Assembly: GCA_037189985.1 (NCBI GenBank)
Contig: JBBCJX010000017.1
Span: forward strand, 1-64,000
DNA: 64,000 bases
Source of the DNA: UBA2031 sp037189985
GTDB lineage: Bacteria; Pseudomonadota; Gammaproteobacteria; Pseudomonadales; Moraxellaceae
Direction of reading: 5' to 3'
The notes under the pieces are model-generated. The model made no database searches and had not been told where the DNA came from. It saw nothing but the letters and a program-made list of their open reading frames with translations. Positions 58,905-64,000 of this stretch are shown piece by piece. Position numbers and translations under genes: made by a program. Each line of letters begins with the position of its first letter. Positions within the stretch are counted from its first letter, which is position 1.

Positions 58905-61900
58905 TCAGCCCAGCTCGATTTCCAGCAGTGCATCGCCGGCCGCGATGGGGCGGCCCTGGCGGCAGTGCAGGGCGCGCACCGTGCCGGACACGGGGGCATG
59001 GATGGGGAATTCCATCTTCATGGCTTCCAGGATCACCAGCGGTTCGCCAGCCTCGATGCGGCTGCCGGCTTCCACCAGCAGCTTCCAGACGTTGCCGGAG
59101 ATGTCGGCAGCAACGAGATGGCCGCCTTCGGCCACGCTGATGCTGATTTCCTCTTCGATGGCCGCGATCACGTCCACGCTGTCCTCGCTCTGCCAGAGCG
59201 CGACCTCGCGCTCGAAGGCGGTCTTCTGGCGGGCGCGGAAATCGGCGATGGCCAGCGCGTTCTCGTTCAGCAACCTGTCGTAGCCGGCGAGATCGAAAAT
59301 TTCTTCCTCGATGCGTATTTGTGTGCGGCCCTCGCGGAAGTCTTCGCGCAACTGCAACAACTCCTCCTCGCTCACCGGGTAGTACTGCACCTGGTCGAAG
59401 AACTTGAGCAGCCAGGGTTCGCCCTTGCCGGAAGGCGTGGTGAACTGCGGGTTTTTCAGGAATTTGTTCCAGATGGGCAGGGTGCGGCCGACGAGTTGGT
59501 AGCCGCCGGGGGAGTCCATGCCGTAGATGCACATGTAGACGCCGCCGATGCCCACCGTGCCTTCGGCGGTGAAGGTGCGCGCCGGGTTGTACTTGGAGGT
59601 CATGAGGCGGTGGCGCGGGTCCACCGGCACGGCACAGGGCGCGCCGAGATAGACATCGCCCAGGCCCAGGATCATGTAGCGGGCGCTGAACACGATGTCG
59701 AGTACTTCCTCGCGCGAGGCCAGGCCGTTGATGCGCTGGATGAAATCGACGTTGTTGGGCAGCCAGGGCGCCTTGCCGCGCACGGTTTCCTGGTAGCGCG
59801 TGACGGCGCCCAGCGTGGCGGAATCCTCGAAGGCCAGCGGCATGTGCACGACGCGGCTGGCGATTCTCAGCGTCTCCACGTCGGACAGGACCTGTTCCCG
59901 TTGCAGCAGGGCAGTGACCAGCGCGGACTGCGTGATGACGCGGCTGTCGTAGTGGATCTGCAGGGAGCGCACGCCGGGCGACAGCTCCAGGATGCCGGGC
60001 AGGGGCTCGGCCTTGAGCGATTCCATCAGCGCGTGCACGCGGAAGCGCAGGCGCAGGTCCAGCACATTGGGGCCGTATTCCAGCAGGATGTATTTGTCGC
60101 CGGCCTGGCGGTAGGCCACTTCCGGGCGATTGTTTTCAGCAGGCAGGGCGGCGACCACGCATTCGGATACTGTGTCTTCCGGCTTCACTTCCGGGAATGC
60201 CGGCAGCGCGGGCAGCGGCGTCAGTCCGGCGATGGCAGCATCCTGCGCCAGTTCCAGCGCGAGGGCGGCATCGAAGCTGATGCGGCGGAAACGGATGCGG
60301 TCGCCGGGCTTGACCTGTCCCACCTTCCACAATTCGGCCTTGACAATCGTGGCGAGGCAGACGAAGCCGCCGAGGCTGGGGCCATCGCGCGTGAGTATCA
60401 CCGGCATGTCGCCGGTGAAGTTGATGGAGCCGACGGCGTATTCGCAGTCGTGGACGTTGGAAGGGTGCAGGCCGGCCTCGCCGCCGTCGGAGCGTGTCCA
60501 TGAGGGCTTCGGGCCGGTGAGGCGCACGCCGAGGCGGTTGGAGTTGTAGTGCACCTCCCAGGGTGAGGCGAAGAATTCGTCCACGGATGCCTGCGTGAAG
60601 AAATCCGGCGCGCCGTGCGGGCCGTAGAGCACGCCGATGTCCCATTCACTGCCATATACGGGAACCAGCGCCGCCGGCGCGGCGGCGGGTTCGTGCACGG
60701 GAGCGGGCGTGTTGCAGGCGGCAAGGGCGGGATTGCTGATGGCCAGCATGTCGCCGTTGCGCAGCGTGCGGCCGGCATGGCCGCCGAACTGGCCGAGGGC
60801 GAAGGTGGACTTGCTGCCGAGGTAATCCGGCACGTCGATGCCGCCGCGTACCGCGAGATAGCTGCGGCAGCCGCTCTGGCTGCGGGCGGTTTTCAGCACC
60901 TGTCCGCCTTTCACGCTGACAGGCTGCCACAGTGGCAGTGGCTCGCCGTCAAGCGTGGCCTGCATGTCGGCACCGGTGAGCGCGATCACCGTGTCGCCGT
61001 GAAAGCGCAGGGATGGCCCCTGTATCGTGAATTCCAGTCCCGCCGCCGATTCATGGTTGCCGACGATGCGGTTGGCGAGGCGGAAGGCGTAATCGTCCAT
61101 GGGGCCGGAAGGCGGCACGCCGATGTCCCAGTAGCCGCTGCGGCCTGGATAGTCCTGCACCGTGGTGTAGGTGCCGGGCTCCAGGATTTCCAGCAGCCGT
61201 GGCTTGTACTCGAAGCGTTCGAGGAAACGTGTGGAAAGTTTTGCTTCGCGGAAGGTCGTGCTGCTGATGATCTGGCGCAGGTAGTCGAGGTTGGTGGCGA
61301 TGCCGTAGAGGCGGGTGGCGTCCAGCGCGGCCTGCAACTTCGCCAGCGCGTCGCTGCGGTTTTCGCCATGCACGATGAGCTTGGCAATCATGGGATCGTA
61401 GAAGGGCGAGACTTCCGTGCCGGTGGCGACCCAGCCGTCGATACGCACGCCTTCCGGGAAACCGACTTCCGTCAGCGTGCCCGGCGAGGGCTGGAAATTG
61501 CGTACCGGGTCTTCGGCATAGAGGCGCACTTCAATCGCGCAGCCCTGTGGCAGGGGCAGCGTGTCCAGCAGGGGCGGTTCGCCGGCGGCGGTCTGCACCA
61601 TCCATTCCACGAGGTCCAGTCCCGTCACCATTTCCGTGATGGGGTGCTCGACTTGAAGCCGGGTGTTCACTTCCAGGAAATAGAACTCGTCGCGCGCGGC
61701 GTCGTAGATGAATTCCACCGTGCCGGCGGAGGCATAGCCCACGGATTCGCCCAGGCTGACGGCAGCGGCCAGCAGTTTTTCGCGCGTGGCTGCCGGCAGG
61801 CCGGGGGCGGGGGTTTCCTCGATCACTTTCTGGTTGCGGCGCTGCACGGAGCAGTCGCGCTCGCCGAGCGCCACCACCTTGCCCCTGCCGTCGCCGAAAA

Positions 61901-62534
61901 TCTGCACTTCCACGTGCCGCGCCTCGTCCACGAAGCGCTCCAGGAAGACGCCGGCATCGTTGAAGAAGCTCTTGCCCAGGCGCTGCACGGACTCATAGGC
62001 GGCGACGAGGCCGGCTTCGTCGTTGCAGCGCGACAGGCCGATGCCGCCGCCGCCCGCCGTGCTTTTCAGCATCACGGGGTAGCCGAGTCCGGCGGCAGCG
62101 GTTCTCGCCTCGTCGAGGCTGGTCAAAAGCCCCGTGCCCGGCGTCAGTGGCACGCCGGCTTTTTCCGCGAGTTCGCGCGAGGTGTGCTTGAGACCGAAGC
62201 GGCGCAACTGGTCGGGGCTGGGGCCGACGAAGACGATGCCGGCGGCGGCGCATTCTTCGGCGAAGCCGGCATTCTCGGAAAGGAAGCCGTAGCCGGGAAT
62301 GACGGCCTCGGCGCCGGTTTCACGGGCAGCGGCGATGATTTTGTCGCCGCGCAGATAACTTTCGGAAGGCGCGCCTTCGCCGATGCAGACGGCCATGTCG
62401 GCGGCGGTCACGTGGGCGCTGTTGCGGTCGGCCTCGGAGTAAACGGCCACGGATTTCACACCCATCTTTTTCAGGGTCCGGGCGATGCGGACGGCTATTT
62501 CACCCCGGTTAGCGATAAGAACCTTAGAGAACAT
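58905..62534 (-). CDS. uca: Urea carboxylase
   Basis: The 1209-residue biotin enzyme converts urea, ATP and bicarbonate to allophanate. The N-terminal biotin carboxylase (about 1-450) opens MFSKVLIANRGEIAVRIART and has the ATP-grasp Gly-rich loop KSTAGGGGIGLS. The middle (about 460-1090) contains the KipA/KipI-like carboxyltransferase halves (DYPGRSGYWDIGVPPSGPMD; GKAPWLPNNVDFIQRINGL). The C-terminal biotinyl domain has EAMKM with the acceptor Lys at about 1173. Length is normal for the family. It lies downstream of allophanate hydrolase, its pathway partner. Confidence 0.95.
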   Translation of the reverse strand: MFSKVLIANRGEIAVRIARTLKKMGVKSVAVYSEADRNSAHVTAADMAVCIGEGAPSESYLRGDKIIAAARETGAEAVIPGYGFLSENAGFAEECAAAGIVFVGPSPDQLRRFGLKHTSRELAEKAGVPLTPGTGLLTSLDEARTAAAGLGYPVMLKSTAGGGGIGLSRCNDEAGLVAAYESVQRLGKSFFNDAGVFLERFVDEARHVEVQIFGDGRGKVVALGERDCSVQRRNQKVIEETPAPGLPAATREKLLAAAVSLGESVGYASAGTVEFIYDAARDEFYFLEVNTRLQVEHPITEMVTGLDLVEWMVQTAAGEPPLLDTLPLPQGCAIEVRLYAEDPVRNFQPSPGTLTEVGFPEGVRIDGWVATGTEVSPFYDPMIAKLIVHGENRSDALAKLQAALDATRLYGIATNLDYLRQIISSTTFREAKLSTRFLERFEYKPRLLEILEPGTYTTVQDYPGRSGYWDIGVPPSGPMDDYAFRLANRIVGNHESAAGLEFTIQGPSLRFHGDTVIALTGADMQATLDGEPLPLWQPVSVKGGQVLKTARSQSGCRSYLAVRGGIDVPDYLGSKSTFALGQFGGHAGRTLRNGDMLAISNPALAACNTPAPVHEPAAAPAALVPVYGSEWDIGVLYGPHGAPDFFTQASVDEFFASPWEVHYNSNRLGVRLTGPKPSWTRSDGGEAGLHPSNVHDCEYAVGSINFTGDMPVILTRDGPSLGGFVCLATIVKAELWKVGQVKPGDRIRFRRISFDAALALELAQDAAIAGLTPLPALPAFPEVKPEDTVSECVVAALPAENNRPEVAYRQAGDKYILLEYGPNVLDLRLRFRVHALMESLKAEPLPGILELSPGVRSLQIHYDSRVITQSALVTALLQREQVLSDVETLRIASRVVHMPLAFEDSATLGAVTRYQETVRGKAPWLPNNVDFIQRINGLASREEVLDIVFSARYMILGLGDVYLGAPCAVPVDPRHRLMTSKYNPARTFTAEGTVGIGGVYMCIYGMDSPGGYQLVGRTLPIWNKFLKNPQFTTPSGKGEPWLLKFFDQVQYYPVSEEELLQLREDFREGRTQIRIEEEIFDLAGYDRLLNENALAIADFRARQKTAFEREVALWQSEDSVDVIAAIEEEISISVAEGGHLVAADISGNVWKLLVEAGSRIEAGEPLVILEAMKMEFPIHAPVSGTVRALHCRQGRPIAAGDALLEIELG

Positions 62535-62655
62535 GCTTCGTTACTCCCTGGCGATTTGCCTCCGGCTTGCGCGCTGCGCGCACTACCCTGCGCCGAAACT
62601 CAGCGTTGCACGCTGAGTTTTCGCCACGGTTCGCAATCAGGACGGTCTTGAACAT
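62524..62655 (-). pseudogene. Fossil start of a second biotin carboxylase/urea carboxylase gene
   Basis: An ATG at 62655, with AAGGAAA just upstream and 13 bases after the allophanate hydrolase stop, encodes MFKTVLIANRGE. This is nearly identical to the start of urea carboxylase (MFSKVLIANRGE). After 12 codons the similarity ends inside a hairpin (AACTCAGCG / CGCTGAGTT, near 62599-62619). The frame then runs 31 unrelated codons to a stop at 62524, inside the real gene. It looks like the leftover 5' end of an earlier or duplicated copy. Confidence 0.72.
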
Positions 62656-62668
62656 TTTCCTTGTCCCC

Positions 62669-64000
62669 TCAAGCCAGGCTGGCGATGTAGGCGCGCCAGC
62701 CGCCGAATGTCGTGATGTCTTTGGCGCCTTCCAGTGCCCAGGTTTCGCAGATGAATCCTTTGACCTGACGACTGTCTGCCAGCGTCAGCGTGCCGATACC
62801 CAGTGGCGAAGGAATGAGCCCCACGAACGAGCCGAAGTGCCGCAGCGGCATGGCCCACAACTCCACGGCAATGGCTGCGCCTTTTTCGGAGCTGACTTTT
62901 AATAGTCCGGGTTTGGGTGGAACGGTGTCCGGCAGTGCGAAGAGCCGGTAAGCGGCGGCGGTTTGCGTGCTCTCCAGCAGGATGGCCTCACGTTCTATGA
63001 GTTGTGTGTTCAGTGGCATGCCGCTGAGATGGGCGCCGACAACGGCGACCGTGATCATGTTGCTCATGTCTGGCTTTTCGGCAGGGAGCAGGAATGCCTG
63101 TGTACTGGCCAGCGGCTGTTGACTGGCGCCCCGTAGCCACGGATTGGACTGCTGCCAGCGCAGACCGAATGCAGTCAGCGCTGAATCGCGACCAGCACGT
63201 GCGGCCAGTGTGATGCCGAAAGGAAGTCCGTCCTGGCGTAACCCGGCGGGCAATGCCAGCGCGCAGAGGTCCAGCAGGTTGACGAAGTTGGTGTAGGTGC
63301 CGAGCTGACTGTTCAGCAGCACGGGTTCGTCAGTGACTTCCTGAAGTGTGTAGATGCCGGGTGTGGTCGGCATGAGCAGGCCATCAAGACCCTCCAGCAG
63401 GGTTTCAGCGATGCGTGCCAGTTCAGCACGGCGGTATTCCCCCTTGAAGACATCGACCGCGCTCATGTTGCGAGCGCGGTCGATGATCCCGTGCACCACA
63501 GGGTTTAGCGCCTCAGGATTCGTTGCTGCCAGTTCATCGATGGCTGCCTGGCGTTCTGCCAGCCAGGGGCCGTCATAAAGCAGTGCTGCCATTTCATGCA
63601 GTGCTGAAAAATCTACCGGAATCAGGGTGACGTTCAGCGCATCCAGATGCTGCAGTGCCCACTCCCAGGATTTGCGCGACTGCTGGTCGCCGAACCATTG
63701 CGGCGCGGAGGGAATGCCGAAAATGGGTTTGGCCGGGAATGGTGCGGATGAGACGGGGAGTCGGCGTGAGTAGGGATCGGCTGCATCAAATCCTGCGGTG
63801 ATGCGCATGAGTGCGTCGGCGTCGTCCACGGTCAACGTGAACAGCGACACGCAGTCCAGTGTGCGGCATGCCGGTACGACGCCTTCCGTGCTCAGGAGTC
63901 CGCGCGTCGGCTTCAGGCCGACAATGTTGTTGAGGCCGGCTGGTACACGGCCTGAGCCGGCGGTGTCGGTGCCGAGGGCAAACGGCACCAGTCCGCGTGC
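62669..64000 (-). CDS. atzF: Allophanate hydrolase, 5' end beyond the window
   Basis: The frame is open to the last base, so the N-terminal part is missing; 443 codons are visible. The amidase signature LVPFALGTDTAGSGRVPAG includes the catalytic Ser region. LDLCALALPAGLRQDGLPFG is typical of allophanate hydrolases. The last 130 residues (ITVAVVGAHLSGMPLNTQLI, FALPDTVPPKPGLLKV) form the small C-terminal domain specific to this enzyme. It hydrolyses allophanate to ammonia and CO2, completing ATP-dependent urea breakdown with urea carboxylase. Confidence 0.93.
   Translation of the reverse strand, partial: ARGLVPFALGTDTAGSGRVPAGLNNIVGLKPTRGLLSTEGVVPACRTLDCVSLFTLTVDDADALMRITAGFDAADPYSRRLPVSSAPFPAKPIFGIPSAPQWFGDQQSRKSWEWALQHLDALNVTLIPVDFSALHEMAALLYDGPWLAERQAAIDELAATNPEALNPVVHGIIDRARNMSAVDVFKGEYRRAELARIAETLLEGLDGLLMPTTPGIYTLQEVTDEPVLLNSQLGTYTNFVNLLDLCALALPAGLRQDGLPFGITLAARAGRDSALTAFGLRWQQSNPWLRGASQQPLASTQAFLLPAEKPDMSNMITVAVVGAHLSGMPLNTQLIEREAILLESTQTAAAYRLFALPDTVPPKPGLLKVSSEKGAAIAVELWAMPLRHFGSFVGLIPSPLGIGTLTLADSRQVKGFICETWALEGAKDITTFGGWRAYIASLA

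Noticed and set aside
60615..62651. 678-codon open frame antisense to urea carboxylase, and a 571-codon one at 58788-60503
   Set aside because: GC-rich antisense shadows with no domain, no ribosome site and a perfectly good urea carboxylase opposite.

Overview
The window looks like a chromosomal segment of a Gram-negative proteobacterium, most likely a gammaproteobacterium. The evidence is TonB-dependent receptors, RND efflux, YadA-type secretion, HtpX, a PA1571-like small protein, and moderately high GC. The genus cannot be fixed from the sequence alone. I see no prophage, insertion sequence, CRISPR array or replication origin.

Layout. 1-1.9 kb: the 3' part of a trimeric autotransporter adhesin with a collagen-like stalk built from 99-bp repeats. 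1.9-22 kb: an iron-acquisition island, almost all on the minus strand. It has two successive sigma factor / FecR / TonB-receptor loci. The first has lost its PepSY gene except for the last 31 codons. The second is coupled to an FbpCAB-type ferric ABC transporter. Then comes an imelysin / di-haem oxidoreductase / imelysin / DUF1513 cluster and a DUF3649-like membrane protein. Fur-box-like sites precede several of these units. 22-27.5 kb: a YceI protein, paired acyl-CoA dehydrogenases, a nitronate monooxygenase-like protein, a nitroreductase and a thioesterase. 27.5-34 kb: a lipoprotein, a CecR-like repressor and a TetR-adaptor-RND pump operon whose TetR appears to carry two HTH modules and faces a 34-bp palindrome.

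34-45 kb: a PA1571-like small gene, an ATP-NAD kinase-family protein, a saccharopine-dehydrogenase-like reductase, a MalT-type LuxR regulator, an exported di-haem cytochrome with an IPT-like domain, and a membrane-anchored haem peroxidase with a cyclooxygenase-type Tyr-x-x-His motif. The last three may form an oxylipin or lipid-oxidation module. This is the least explained part of the window. 45-51 kb: housekeeping genes (htpX; an AlaA-type aminotransferase with an added HTH-like domain; msrB-gpx; tRNA-Ala and tRNA-Glu; an alcohol dehydrogenase; a DUF1523 protein).

51-64 kb: a urea utilisation locus on the minus strand. It comprises allophanate hydrolase (cut by the window end), urea carboxylase, a GntR regulator, a porin and the urea ABC transporter UrtABCDE. 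Urea would cross the porin, be imported by Urt, be carboxylated to allophanate and then be hydrolysed to ammonia and CO2. A fossil second start of a biotin carboxylase sits between the allophanate hydrolase and urea carboxylase genes. Both ABC transporter operons carry strong hairpins between the binding-protein and permease genes.
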